A DNA stretch of 64,000 nucleotides from Cupriavidus taiwanensis (GCF_900249755.1 NZ_LT976853.1:945376-1009375), one strand, 5' to 3'; numbered from the stretch's first letter, positions 43,710-52,690 are shown. Numbers and translations: made by a program. The notes: generated by a model from the sequence alone, not told the origin.

Positions 43710-45382
43710 TCTTTCTCCGGCTTGCCGCGCAGCAGCGCTTCAGGATGGCGTTCAAGGTAGTCGGTCAGCGTGCGCAGCGACGTGGCGGTGCGGGTCAGCT
43801 CCTGCAGCATGCGGCGCGTATCCTGCTGCAGCGGCGCGTCCGACGCCAGCGTGCCGTTGGCCGCGGTCAGGGTCTTGCGCGCGTCCTGCAGCGCGGCCAG
43901 TACCTGCGGTGCGACATCGCCGTTGAGCTGCTGCACCAGCTTGTCGGCGGTGGCCAGGGTCTTGTTCAGCGTGGCCACCGTGGTGCGCAGGTCCTGGCCG
44001 ATCTGGTCGAACGGCACCTTGTCGATGCGGTTGACGATGTCGCCTACCTGCGCCTGCAACTGGTCGAAGGTGCCAGGCGTGGTAGCGAATTCCGGAATCG
44101 GCGCGTCCAGGTCGACCTTGGCCGGCGCCGCCTTCGGGAAGAAGTCGAGCGCCACGTACAACTGGCCCGTGAGCAGGTTGCCGGTGCGCAGCTGCGCGCG
44201 CATGCCCCGCTGCAGCAGGCCCTGGATGATCTTGCGCGCGCGCTCGCGGTCTTCGACGTCGCGTTCGCGGAAGCCCATGCGCGACGGGTACAGCTCGACC
44301 ACCACCGGCATGCGGAAGGCGCGCTTCTCGCGCTGGAACTCGATGCCGATCGAACGCACCTGGCCCACCACCACGCCGCGGAAGTCCACCGGCGCACCCG
44401 GCGACAGGCCGCGCACGGACTGGTCGAAATTCAGCACCGCCAGCGTCGGCGCCAGTTCTTCCGGCTCCTTCATCGCCTCGGCCTGGTCGCCGGCCAGCAG
44501 GAACTGGGTGTTCTCGGCGGCGGCTTCGGTGGCGGTGGTGTGGTCCGGCGCCTGGAACGCGACGCCGCCCAGCAGCACCGTCACCAGCGACTGCGTCGAC
44601 AGCTTGAGTCCGCCGGCATCGAGCTTCAGGTCGACCCCGCTGGCATGCCAGAAGCGCGTGTCGGCGGTGACCAGCTTGTCATAGGGCTTGTTGACGAACA
44701 CGCGCAGCGTCAGGTCGCGCCCGTTGGGGTCGAGCTGGTACGCCACCACCTGGCCGACCAGCACGCGCCGGTAATAGACCGGCGAGCCGATATCGAGCGA
44801 ACCCAGCTCGGAGGCGCGCAGCACGAACTGCTTGCCGGAAGCGTCGGTGGTCACCACCGGCGGCACTTCCAGGCCCTTGAAGTCGCGCGCGGATTCCTTG
44901 GACTTGCCCGCGTCGACGCCGATATACGCGCCGGACAGCAGGGTCTCGAGCCCCGACACGCCGCTGGCGGCGAAGCGCGGCCGCACCACCCAGAAGCGGG
45001 TGTCGGCGACGGCGAAGTTCTCGGCGTCCTTGGTCAGGTCGATGGTCGCCACCACGTGCGAGCGGTCGCGCGCCAGCCGCACCGACTTGACCAGGCCGAT
45101 GTCGACGTCCTTGTAGCGCACCGCGGTCTTGCCGGGGGTGAGGCCTTCGGCGGTGCGGAAGCTGACCGTGATCTCGGGCCCGCGCGAGGCCAGCGTGTGC
45201 ATCAGCAGCGAGATCCCGACCACCGCGGCGACGATCGGGATCAGCCACACCAGCGACGGCAGCCAGCGCGCGCGGCGGCGGCGTTCGGGCCGCGGCAGGC
45301 CGGACGTAGGGGGTGAAGGCGGGGGCGGGGGCGGCGAGGGCGGCAAGGCACCCGCCGGGGCTTGGTTGTCAGTGTCGGGCAT
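43706..45382 (-). CDS. pqiB: PqiB-type MCE protein
   Basis: PqiB spans the periplasm as a stacked MCE tube that carries lipids between membranes. The 558-residue protein has a Pro-rich cytoplasmic N-terminus, one transmembrane helix (LPSLVWLIPIVAAVVGISLL) and three MCE domains, the first starting EITVSFRTAEGLTPGKTAVR, a later one ELAPTLAVLNFDQSVRGLSP. The C-terminal 130 residues are helical and coiled. It overlaps the upstream pqiA-type gene by 14 bases and pqiC by 4. Confidence 0.92.
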   Translation of the reverse strand: MPDTDNQAPAGALPPSPPPPPPSPPTSGLPRPERRRRARWLPSLVWLIPIVAAVVGISLLMHTLASRGPEITVSFRTAEGLTPGKTAVRYKDVDIGLVKSVRLARDRSHVVATIDLTKDAENFAVADTRFWVVRPRFAASGVSGLETLLSGAYIGVDAGKSKESARDFKGLEVPPVVTTDASGKQFVLRASELGSLDIGSPVYYRRVLVGQVVAYQLDPNGRDLTLRVFVNKPYDKLVTADTRFWHASGVDLKLDAGGLKLSTQSLVTVLLGGVAFQAPDHTTATEAAAENTQFLLAGDQAEAMKEPEELAPTLAVLNFDQSVRGLSPGAPVDFRGVVVGQVRSIGIEFQREKRAFRMPVVVELYPSRMGFRERDVEDRERARKIIQGLLQRGMRAQLRTGNLLTGQLYVALDFFPKAAPAKVDLDAPIPEFATTPGTFDQLQAQVGDIVNRIDKVPFDQIGQDLRTTVATLNKTLATADKLVQQLNGDVAPQVLAALQDARKTLTAANGTLASDAPLQQDTRRMLQELTRTATSLRTLTDYLERHPEALLRGKPEKE

Positions 45383-46100
45383 TGTCAGGTTCCAGCGAAT
45401 CCCATAGCAGGCGCGGGTCGAAGCTGAGCGAGGCCAGCATGGTCAGCACCACGACCGCGCCGAAGGCGAGCGCGCCGCCGCCGGGGATGATGGTGGCCAG
45501 CGCCCCGGCCCGCACCAGCGAGGCCAGCAGCGCCACCACGAAAATATCGAGCATCGACCAGCGGCCGATCACCTCCACCAGCCCGTACAGCCGGGTCTGC
45601 TGCCGGATCCGCCAGCTCGAGCGGAAATGCACCGACAGCAGCAGGAAGGTCAGGATCGCCATCTTCAGCAGCGGCACGACGATGCTGGCGATCAGCACCA
45701 GCACGGCCAGCATGTGCGAGCCGGACAGCCACAGGTAGATCACGCCCGACAGGATGGTGTCCTGCTGCGTGCCGAGGATGGACTGCGTCACCATCACCGG
45801 CAGCATGTTGGCGGGAATATAGAGGATGTAGGCGGCCAGCAGGAAGGCCCAGGTGCGCGCCAGGCTGTCGGGCTTGCGATGGTGCAGGGTCGCGCCGCAG
45901 CGCGGGCAGGGCGCGCCTTCCAGCGTGCGCGGGCTGACCAGGTCGCAGGCGTGGCATGACAGCAGGCCCAGCCGGCTGGCGGTGGGCACCTGCGGCAGCG
46001 GCTTGCTCTCGTCGTCGTCGGTCAGTTCGGCCACCACCTCGCGCGCGAGCTGGCGCGGACGGGCCAGGCGCGTGGCGGGCGGACGCTGCGGCTGCGTCAT
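45369..46100 (-). CDS. pqiA: PqiA-domain membrane protein, second copy
   Basis: The 243-residue protein has a zinc-ribbon-like start (CHACDLVSPRTLEGAPCPRC, two C-x2-C pairs) and four hydrophobic helices with the PqiA hallmark LYIPANMLPVM and GRWSMLDIFVVALLASLV. In Escherichia coli PqiA a single chain contains two such halves; here the halves are separate genes. It overlaps the first half (46097) by 4 bases and pqiB by 14, so stoichiometry is probably set by coupling. Confidence 0.88.
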   Translation of the reverse strand: MTQPQRPPATRLARPRQLAREVVAELTDDDESKPLPQVPTASRLGLLSCHACDLVSPRTLEGAPCPRCGATLHHRKPDSLARTWAFLLAAYILYIPANMLPVMVTQSILGTQQDTILSGVIYLWLSGSHMLAVLVLIASIVVPLLKMAILTFLLLSVHFRSSWRIRQQTRLYGLVEVIGRWSMLDIFVVALLASLVRAGALATIIPGGGALAFGAVVVLTMLASLSFDPRLLWDSLEPDNARH

Positions 46101-46795
46101 CGGCGCTCCCCGTCGGCCGCCCCGGCCTGGTCATCGGGCGTTTCCAGATGGCGCCACAGGTCGCGCGGATCGAACGACAGCATCGCCGCCAGCACGATCA
46201 CCAGCGCGGCGAACGACCACAGCGCAATGCCCGGCAGCACGCGGGCCATGGTCGACAGCTTCACCAGCGTGACCAGCACGCCGATCATGAAGACCTCGAT
46301 CATGCCCCACGGGCGGGTCTGGCGGATGCCGCGCACGATGCGGTCGAAGCCGGCCGGCATGCGGTGCTGCGCCATCGGCACCAGCAGGTAGATCATCATC
46401 AGCAGCTCGGACAGCGGGAACAGGATGGTGGTGGCGAACACCAGCGCCGCCACCAGCGCCATCTGGTCCGCATACAGCGCCTGCACCGCGCCCAGCAGCG
46501 TGGTCTGGGTGCGCACCCCTTTCAGGTCCATCTCGACGATGGGGTAGGCGTTGGAGATCAGGAACAGGATCAGCGCTGTGATCACCAGCGGCAGCAGGCG
46601 GTGGTAGTGGCGCCGGCTCTCGCGGTAGAGCTGGCCGCCGCAGCGCAGGCACAGCGCGCGCTCGCCCGGTGAAATCGGCGTGCGCTCGTAGACCGCGTCG
46701 CAGTATTCGCAGGCCACCAGCCGGTGCAGCGCGGCCGGCGAGGTGTCGGGCAGCGCGGTGTCCGGCGGGACCGGCGGTACGTCGTGTGCCGCCAT
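46097..46795 (-). CDS. pqiA: PqiA-domain membrane protein, first copy
   Basis: This 232-residue half-PqiA begins MAAHDVPPVPPDTALPDTSP and has two Cys pairs (CEYCDAVYERTPISPGERAL then CLRCG) and four membrane helices, with LILFLISNAYPIVEMDLKG and RPWGMIEVFMIGVLVTLVKL. It should sit in the inner membrane and partner PqiB. Its ATG shares one base with the stop of the AI-2E gene upstream (TGATG), and its stop overlaps the second half by 4 bases. Confidence 0.88.
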   Translation of the reverse strand: MAAHDVPPVPPDTALPDTSPAALHRLVACEYCDAVYERTPISPGERALCLRCGGQLYRESRRHYHRLLPLVITALILFLISNAYPIVEMDLKGVRTQTTLLGAVQALYADQMALVAALVFATTILFPLSELLMMIYLLVPMAQHRMPAGFDRIVRGIRQTRPWGMIEVFMIGVLVTLVKLSTMARVLPGIALWSFAALVIVLAAMLSFDPRDLWRHLETPDDQAGAADGERR

Positions 46796-47967
46796 CAGCC
46801 GGATCGCTTGCCGGTGGCGGCCGGCGGCACATCGGGGTTGTCGACCACGGCCGGTGCCGTCGGTTTGGCAGGGGCCGGCGCGTGCGCCAGCGCCGCGCCT
46901 TGCTGCAGGTCGCGCTGCAACTCGCCCTGCGAGCCGATGGTCCAGTCGCGCAGCAGGGCATAGGCCACCGCCAGCAGCGTCGGGCCGATGAACACGCCCA
47001 GGAAGCCGAACGCCAGCGCGCCGCCGAGCACGCCCAGCATGATCCAGATCAGCGGCATGCCGGTGCCCTTGCTGATCAGCAGCGGCTTGACGATGTTGTC
47101 GGCCATGCTGACCACGCCCACGCCCCACACCACCAGGAAGATGGCCCAGCCGGTGGCGCCGGTGTGGTACAGCCACAGCGCCGCCGGCAGCCACACCAGC
47201 GGCGGTCCGACCGGCACCACCGACAGGAAGAAGGTCACGAAGCCGAGGATGGCCGCCCCCGGCACGCCCGCGATCCACAGCCCGATGCCGGCCAGCACGG
47301 CCTGGATAAAGGCCGTGCCCAGCACGCCATAGACCACGCCCTTGACGGTGCTGCCCGCCAGCTCCAGCAGGTGGTCGGCGCGCTCGCCGGCGATGCGGCG
47401 CATGCCCGCGCGCAGCCAGGCAATGGCGAACTCGCCGCCGGTATAGAAGAAGAACGCCAGGATGATCGACAGCGCCAGCTGGCCCAGGCCCGCCCCGATC
47501 GACAGCCCCGCCCCCAGCAGCACATGCCCCACCGGCGCGATCAGCTTGCGCAGGTTGGCGACCATCTCGGAATCGGCATTGATCAGGCTGTCCCACGAGC
47601 TTTGCAGGTAGCTGCCGACATAGGGCAGGCTGCTCAGCCACAACGGCAGCTGCGGCACCCCATGCTCCATATAGCGGTCGACCAGCGCGGCGAGGTCATC
47701 CAGGTGCGCGGAGAAGCTGGCGCCGGCATAGACGAACGGACCCAGCACGATCACCGTGGCCAGCAGCACGCAGATCAGCGCAGCCAGGCCGCGCCGGTTG
47801 CCGAGCCAGCGCGACAGCACGGTGTAGGGGTGCCAGGAGCTGAATGCCAGAATCGCGCCCCACAGCAGAGCCGTGGTGAACGGCGCCAGAACCAGCAGCG
47901 AGCCGCCGATCAGCACGATCAGCGCGAAAACGGCGGCGATTTTTTCGATCAACTGGCCGGAACTCAT
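46795..47967 (-). CDS. AI-2E family transporter (YdiK/PerM-like)
   Basis: The 390-residue membrane protein belongs to the AI-2E/UPF0118 family, whose members export autoinducer-2, Na+ or other solutes. It has about eight helices. Family features are LLWGAILAFSSWHPYTVLSR, the periplasmic section with LPYVGSYLQSSWDSLI, and ILGFVTFFLSVVPVGPPLVW. The ATG at 47967 has GGAGA 8 bases ahead. It is the first gene of an overlapping operon with pqiA, pqiB and pqiC, which suggests a role tied to envelope lipid transport here. Confidence 0.85.
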   Translation of the reverse strand: MSSGQLIEKIAAVFALIVLIGGSLLVLAPFTTALLWGAILAFSSWHPYTVLSRWLGNRRGLAALICVLLATVIVLGPFVYAGASFSAHLDDLAALVDRYMEHGVPQLPLWLSSLPYVGSYLQSSWDSLINADSEMVANLRKLIAPVGHVLLGAGLSIGAGLGQLALSIILAFFFYTGGEFAIAWLRAGMRRIAGERADHLLELAGSTVKGVVYGVLGTAFIQAVLAGIGLWIAGVPGAAILGFVTFFLSVVPVGPPLVWLPAALWLYHTGATGWAIFLVVWGVGVVSMADNIVKPLLISKGTGMPLIWIMLGVLGGALAFGFLGVFIGPTLLAVAYALLRDWTIGSQGELQRDLQQGAALAHAPAPAKPTAPAVVDNPDVPPAATGKRSG

Positions 47968-48170
47968 GGTCGGGGGTCTCCGTTTGTCCCCCGGGGGGTT
48001 GGGTGTGACGGGGACGGCGTAAATATAGCGTACGGAGGGGGTGGGGGCGTTGAAAGGCGGTATTTTGGGATGTTTGTCGCCCCTTGGCAGGCGCGGATGT
48101 TGGGCTTGATGCCATGCGATCGGCTGTCGTGCTTGGCGGGCGTGGCTGTTTCGCCGGCGTAGCCGGCGAG

Positions 48171-48955
48171 TCACTTTTTGTCCGAGCGACAAAAAGTAAC
48201 CAAAAAACGCGTCGCCTGTGCGGCTGGCAATCAATTCCACGGCGTTGGTGGTTCGGACGGTGGTGATTTCCGTTTGGGCGTGGGTGCCCGTTCGAGCCTG
48301 CTAACGCTATGTGAGTTAGGGGTGGTGCCTGCGATAACCGACTTTTGAACGATCCCAAACTAGGGCGTAGGCAGCCTGCTGCTGGCCGCATCGCGGGGAC
48401 GCCTACGGCTGCGCTGCGCGCAGGCCCTATCGCGAGGCGTGGGCTCTGGCACGGAATGCGTCGCTGCGCTCGCTTGGCGCTGGCGCTCCGCAGGCCGCGG
48501 GTGCCGTGGCTGCTTCGCTGTGGAAGGCCTGACTTCGTTGAGGCTCCCTGCCCTCACCCCCGGCCCCTCTCCCGCAGGCGGGAGAGGGGAGCAAACCAGG
48601 GGCAGTGGTCGCGGGCGCCGGCACGGCACGGCGCTGGCGCGGGCGCCCTCGGGCGCCAAGCGAGCGCAGCGACGCGTTCCCTGCCAGAGCCCCGCCCTGA
48701 GATACTGCCTGCGCAGCAGCCGTAGGCGTCCCCGCGATAAGGCCGGCAGCAGGTTGCCTACGCCCTAGTTGGGATTGTTCAAAAGTCAGTTATCGAAGGC
48801 GTTATCCCTAACTCACATAGCGTTAGCAGGGCCGAACGAGCACCCACGCCAAACGGAAATCACCACCGCCCGAACCACCAACGCCGCGAAATTGATTGCC
48901 AGCCGCACAGGCGACGCGTTTTTTGGTTACTTTTTGTCGCTCGGACAAAAAGTGA
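48171..48955. repeat. Long imperfect inverted repeat, arms about 300 bases
   Basis: Left arm 48171-48480 is the reverse complement of right arm 48653-48955 with scattered differences. Matching blocks include ACTTTTTGTCC and its flank, AACGCGTCGCC, CTAACGCTATGTGAGTTAG, GGGCGTAGGCA and GTCGCTGCGCTCGCTTGG. Each outer end is itself a hairpin, ACTTTTTGTC-N5-GACAAAAAGT (48173-48197 and 48929-48953). The 170-base centre carries a further short hairpin at 48564-48589. Open frames across the region are products of the repeat and not genes. The interval 47968-49045 therefore holds no supported gene. Confidence 0.85.
48564..48589. repeat. REP-like hairpin (CCCCTCTCCCGC family), copy 1
   Basis: CCCCTCTCCCGC is followed by a 2-base loop and its perfect complement GCGGGAGAGGGG. 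The left flank CCCTCACCCCCGG and right flank AGCAAACC recur, in the opposite orientation, around copy 2 at 60997-61023, so this is a dispersed element with conserved flanks. Confidence 0.75.
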
Positions 48956-49045
48956 CCCGCCCAGCAGGGCGGAACCACGCGGTTCAAAAGCCGACAGCAT
49001 GTCACCAACAGCGACCAACCCAAAAATCCAAAACCAGCCGCCAAA

Positions 49046-50182
49046 TCAATCCGGCACCGCCATCACCCCACTCTTCAACAACGCCGCCACCAGATCCGAC
49101 TGCGTCACCATCCCCACCACCCGCCGCTGGTCATCGATCACCGGCGCGTGATGCAGCCCGCCATCGGAAAACGCCTGCGCCAGCTCCACCATCGGCTGCT
49201 CCGGCCGCGCAGTCACGACGGCATGCGTCATCAGGTTGCGCACGGTGCCGGCGAGGCGCCGCGCGCCGGTATCGCGCTGTGCCGCAAAAAAATCGCTCTG
49301 GGTGACGATGCCCACCAGCTTGCGCGTGGCGTCCACCACGGGCAGCGCCTTGATGCGGTGCCGCGACAGCAGGTGCCCGGCTTCGTGCGCGGGCTGGTCC
49401 GGCGTCACCGTGATCACGTCCCGCGACATGATTTCGCCGCACAGCACGTTGCCGAAATGACGGCGATAGGCGCGCAGTTGCGCCGCGACCAGGATCTGCT
49501 CGAGGTCGTCTTCCTCGATATCCAGGAATTCGCCGCGCACCTTCAGCGCGGCATCCAGGTCGGCGCGGGTCACGCCCACGCGCTGCGACGGCGGTACGTC
49601 GCGGGTGCCATGCTGCACCGCGGGCTCGGGCGGGCGGTGCGGGTAGCGCCGGCGCGACAGGTTGTTGAAGGCCAGCGCCATCATCAGCAGCAGCATCGAA
49701 TTGAACAGCACCGGCACCGCCACGAAGCCGAAGCCCAGCGCACTGACCGCCGGCCCGCCGAAGACCGCGGTGATGGCGACCGCGCCGCTGGGCGGGTGCA
49801 CGCAATGGAACTGGAACATCAGGGCGATGGCGATGGCCACCGCGACGGCGGCGGCGAGGCCGGGGTCGGGGATCCAGCGCGCGCAGGCCACGCCGATCAC
49901 TGCGGCAATCAGGTTGCCGCCGATGATCGACCACGGCTGCGCCAGTGGCGAGGAAGGCACTGCGAACAGCAGCACCGCCGAGGCGCCCATCGGCGCGACA
50001 AACCAGGGATTGAAGCCGCCCAGCGTCTGGTGGCTGATCCACTCCGTGCACAGCAGGCCAAGCAGGGCGCCGAAGCAGCTCTTGAGGCGCTCCTTGCGGC
50101 TGGCGGCGACCGGCAGGGGAACGAATGTGCGCAGCCAGGCACGGGCGTTATGCGCCAGGGCGGAGACGGGGGCGGTGGGCAT
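49046..50182 (-). CDS. HPP-family membrane protein with tandem CBS domains
   Basis: The 378-residue protein has an N-terminal HPP domain of four or more helices (about 35-190), with the family motif HCVHPPSGAVA and GFNPWFVAPMGASAVLLFAV. Two CBS domains follow (about 245-378: IMSRDVITVTPDQPAHEAGH, then LMTHAVVTARPEQPMVELAQ). CBS pairs usually sense adenosyl nucleotides. Some HPP proteins act in nitrite transport, but the substrate cannot be read here. The gene diverges from a ClC gene across a perfect palindrome. Confidence 0.85.
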   Translation of the reverse strand: MPTAPVSALAHNARAWLRTFVPLPVAASRKERLKSCFGALLGLLCTEWISHQTLGGFNPWFVAPMGASAVLLFAVPSSPLAQPWSIIGGNLIAAVIGVACARWIPDPGLAAAVAVAIAIALMFQFHCVHPPSGAVAITAVFGGPAVSALGFGFVAVPVLFNSMLLLMMALAFNNLSRRRYPHRPPEPAVQHGTRDVPPSQRVGVTRADLDAALKVRGEFLDIEEDDLEQILVAAQLRAYRRHFGNVLCGEIMSRDVITVTPDQPAHEAGHLLSRHRIKALPVVDATRKLVGIVTQSDFFAAQRDTGARRLAGTVRNLMTHAVVTARPEQPMVELAQAFSDGGLHHAPVIDDQRRVVGMVTQSDLVAALLKSGVMAVPD

Positions 50183-50217
50183 TCTTGTGACGGGGGGCGC
50201 TTTGGAATGGTGCGCGT

Positions 50218-50240
50218 AATATATCACGGGGTGATATATT
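50218..50240. promoter_or_regulatory. Perfect palindromic operator between HPP and ClC genes
   Basis: AATATATCAC-GGG-GTGATATATT is a perfect inverted repeat with 10-base arms and a 3-base centre. It lies 36 bases from the HPP start and 92 bases from the ClC start, in the only A+T-rich patch of the interval, so it can control both genes. It does not match the FNR, CRP or Fur consensus sites that I know. Confidence 0.7.
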
Positions 50241-50331
50241 TGGCCGCCTTTGGTGCAGCGCATCCCGATCCCGGGGCATGCCGCACCGCACAAGGGCGCG
50301 CAAGCGCGCAAGAAGAGCAAGGAGCCCCCAG

Positions 50332-52089
50332 ATGTCGTCTGTCATGCCGGTCGAAAAACGCGACTATGCCGTCAACCGCCGCCTGCTGCTGCTGTCGGTC
50401 ATTGCGCTGGGGATCGGCGCACTCAGCACCGTCGCGGCGGCCGTGCTGGTGAACCTGATCCGCTTTTTCACCAACCTGTTTTTCTACCAGACGCTGTCGC
50501 TGGCTGAGCGGTCCCCGGCCAATCATGCGCTGGGCGCGTGGGTGATCGCGGTGCCGGTGATCGGCGGCCTGATCGTCGGCCTGATGGCGCGCTATGGCAG
50601 CGACAAGATCCGCGGCCATGGCATTCCCGAGGCGATCGAGGCGGTGCTGTTCGGCAAGAGCAAGATGTCGCCGCGGGTGGCGGTGCTCAAGCCGCTGTCG
50701 TCGGGCATCGTGATCGGCAGCGGCGGGCCGTTCGGCGCCGAAGGGCCGATCATCATGACCGGGGGCTCACTGGCGTCGCTGCTGGCCCAGTACCTGCACC
50801 TGACCGCGGGCGAGCGCAAGGCGCTGCTGGTGGCGGGCGCGTGCGCCGGCATGACGGCGATCTTCGGCACCCCGGTGGCGGCGGTGCTGCTGGCGGTGGA
50901 GCTGCTGCTGTTCGAGCTGCGCCCGCGCAGCCTGCTGCCGGTGGCGCTGGCGTGCGCGGTGGCCGGTTTCCTGCGGCCGCTGCTGTTCGAGGCCGGCCCG
51001 CTGTTTCCGCTGCAGACCGCGGCGGCGGGCACGCCCGCGCTGCTGTCGTGCGTGCTGGCCGGGCTGCTGTGCGGCGTGCTGGGCGCGGGGCTGACGCTGG
51101 CGCTGTACCGCACCGAAGACGCATTCTCGCGCCTGCCGCTGCACTGGATGTGGTGGCCGGCGCTGGGCGGTCTGGTGGTCGGCATCGGCGGGTATTTCGA
51201 GCCGCGCGCGCTGGGCGTCGGCTATGACGTGATCGGCGACCTGCTCAACAACCGCATCGCCATCGGGATCGCGCTGGCGCTGCTGGCGGTCAAGGCCGTG
51301 ATCTGGATCGCGGCGCTGGGCTCGGGCACCTCGGGCGGCGTGCTCGCGCCGCTGCTGATGCTGGGCGCGGGCCTGGGCGTGGTGCTGGCCCCGTGGCTGC
51401 CGGGCGGTTCGCCGCAGCTGTGGGCGCTGGTGTGCATGGCCGGGGTGCTGGGCAGCGTGCTGGGCGCGCCGCTGACCGCGATCGTGTTTGCGTTCGGGCT
51501 TACCCACGACACCGAGGCGCTGCTGCCGCTGCTGCTGACCACCGCGGTGGCGTACGGCTTCTCGGTGCTGGCGATGAAGCGCTCGATCATGACCGAGAAA
51601 ATCGCCCGGCGCGGCCTGCATATCTACCGCGAATACAGCGTCGATCCGCTCGAGCGCGCCCATGTGGCGGAGCTGATGACGCGCGAGGTGGTCGCGATCG
51701 ACGCCGACCTGCCGGTCGCGGAAGCGATGGTGCGTTATTTCGGCGAACATGCCGCGCATCGTGCTTACCCGGTGGTCTCGGAAGGGCGCGTGCTCGGCAT
51801 GCTGGAGCGCAGCGCCATCCGCGCGCTGGCCGCGGGCGAGGTGCCGCCCGGCCTGCGTTGCCGCGACCTGCTGAGCGCGCCCGCGCATGTGCTGCTGCCC
51901 GGCCAGACCGCGCGCGCCGCCGCCGGCAGCATGGCGGCGCTGAGCGTGGCGCGCCTGCCGGTGGTGGAAAGCGCGGCAACCATGCGCCTGGCCGGCATCG
52001 TGTCGCTGCGCGACCTGCTGCGCCCGAGCGGCAGCGTGTTCCACGAAGAATCGCGGCGCGAGCGCCTGCGCGGCCGCGCCGCGGCCTGA
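50332..52089 (+). CDS. ClC-family chloride channel/transporter with CBS domains
   Basis: The 585-residue protein has the ClC membrane core (about 20-430). The anion-pathway motifs are GSGGPFGAEGPI (about 129-140), where the Glu is the gating residue of the ClC family, and ALGSGTSGGVLAPLLMLGAG. A CBS pair follows (about 445-580: LMTREVVAIDADLPVAEAMV, then LLSAPAHVLLPGQTARAAAG). A gating Glu suggests a proton-coupled antiporter or a gated channel. AAGGAGCC precedes the ATG at 50332. It is divergent from the HPP-CBS gene. Confidence 0.9.
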   Translation: MSSVMPVEKRDYAVNRRLLLLSVIALGIGALSTVAAAVLVNLIRFFTNLFFYQTLSLAERSPANHALGAWVIAVPVIGGLIVGLMARYGSDKIRGHGIPEAIEAVLFGKSKMSPRVAVLKPLSSGIVIGSGGPFGAEGPIIMTGGSLASLLAQYLHLTAGERKALLVAGACAGMTAIFGTPVAAVLLAVELLLFELRPRSLLPVALACAVAGFLRPLLFEAGPLFPLQTAAAGTPALLSCVLAGLLCGVLGAGLTLALYRTEDAFSRLPLHWMWWPALGGLVVGIGGYFEPRALGVGYDVIGDLLNNRIAIGIALALLAVKAVIWIAALGSGTSGGVLAPLLMLGAGLGVVLAPWLPGGSPQLWALVCMAGVLGSVLGAPLTAIVFAFGLTHDTEALLPLLLTTAVAYGFSVLAMKRSIMTEKIARRGLHIYREYSVDPLERAHVAELMTREVVAIDADLPVAEAMVRYFGEHAAHRAYPVVSEGRVLGMLERSAIRALAAGEVPPGLRCRDLLSAPAHVLLPGQTARAAAGSMAALSVARLPVVESAATMRLAGIVSLRDLLRPSGSVFHEESRRERLRGRAAA

Positions 52090-52093
52090 CCCG

Positions 52094-52513
52094 TTACTTG
52101 TAGGTCGACAGCAGGATGCTGGTTTCGGTGGCGCTGATGCCGTCGATCAGCCGGATCCGGTCGAGCGCGCGGTCGAAGGCCTCGAGCGTGTCGGCGCGCA
52201 GCTCGGCGATGATGTCCCAGCGGCCGTTGGTGGTGTGCAGCGCCTGCACGTTGGGCTCGCCGCGCAGCGCCTGCAGCACGGAGCGGGTCTTGTTGCCTTC
52301 GACCGCCACCGTCATCCACGCGCGGATGCGGTGCGCCTCGGCCTCGGGCCGCAGGCGCACGGTGTAGCCCACGATTACGCCCTCCTGTTCGAGCTTGGCG
52401 ATGCGGTTCTGCACGGTCGCGCGCGACACGCGCAGCGCCTGCGCCAGTGCCGTCACCGGCGTGCGCGCGTTGTCGCGCAGGAGGGAAATCAGCTGCTGGT
52501 CGGTGGCGTCCAT
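52094..52513 (-). CDS. Lrp/AsnC-family transcription regulator
   Basis: The 139-residue protein has the Lrp layout: N-terminal HTH (LISLLRDNARTPVTALAQAL, then RVSRATVQNRIAKLEQEGVI) and a C-terminal RAM/AsnC domain (GRWDIIAELRADTLEAFDRA, ATETSILLSTYK). It is divergent from the amidinohydrolase-ornithine cyclodeaminase pair, the usual arrangement for a local amino-acid-responsive regulator. Two inverted repeats in the intergenic gap (52535-52593) are its likely operators, so autoregulation is expected. Confidence 0.9.
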   Translation of the reverse strand: MDATDQQLISLLRDNARTPVTALAQALRVSRATVQNRIAKLEQEGVIVGYTVRLRPEAEAHRIRAWMTVAVEGNKTRSVLQALRGEPNVQALHTTNGRWDIIAELRADTLEAFDRALDRIRLIDGISATETSILLSTYK

Positions 52514-52534
52514 GGGGCGGGTCGGGGGCGGTTG

Positions 52535-52593
52535 GCAAAGCGCCAGCGCAAGCTGGCGTTTTGCACAATGGTAGGCGCAAACCGGGCAGTTTG
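52535..52593. promoter_or_regulatory. Two inverted repeats in the Lrp / amidinohydrolase gap
   Basis: GCAAAGCGCCAGC (52535-52547) pairs with GCTGGCGTTTTGC (52552-52564) with one mismatch and a 4-base loop. GCAAAC (52576-52581) pairs with GTTTGC (52588-52593). Both lie between the Lrp-type gene (start 52513) and the amidinohydrolase gene (start 52691). They share GCAAA/TTTGC ends, as expected for repeated operator half-sites. Confidence 0.6.
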
Positions 52594-52690
52594 CTGGCTT
52601 TTGGCTAACGCCGGCTTGCACCAGAATGCAATGGACGGATGGATTTCCCGACGGGACGCCATCGCCCAGCCATGCCAACCAGGAGCCGCC

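Noticed and set aside
48345..48768. Open frames of 100-130 residues inside the long inverted repeat
   Set aside because: They are Arg/Pro-rich translations of the repeat arms, appear on both strands, and have no family features.
48000..49045. CRISPR array
   Set aside because: The repeats are one large inverted pair, not short direct repeats with regular spacers. No array was seen elsewhere in the window.
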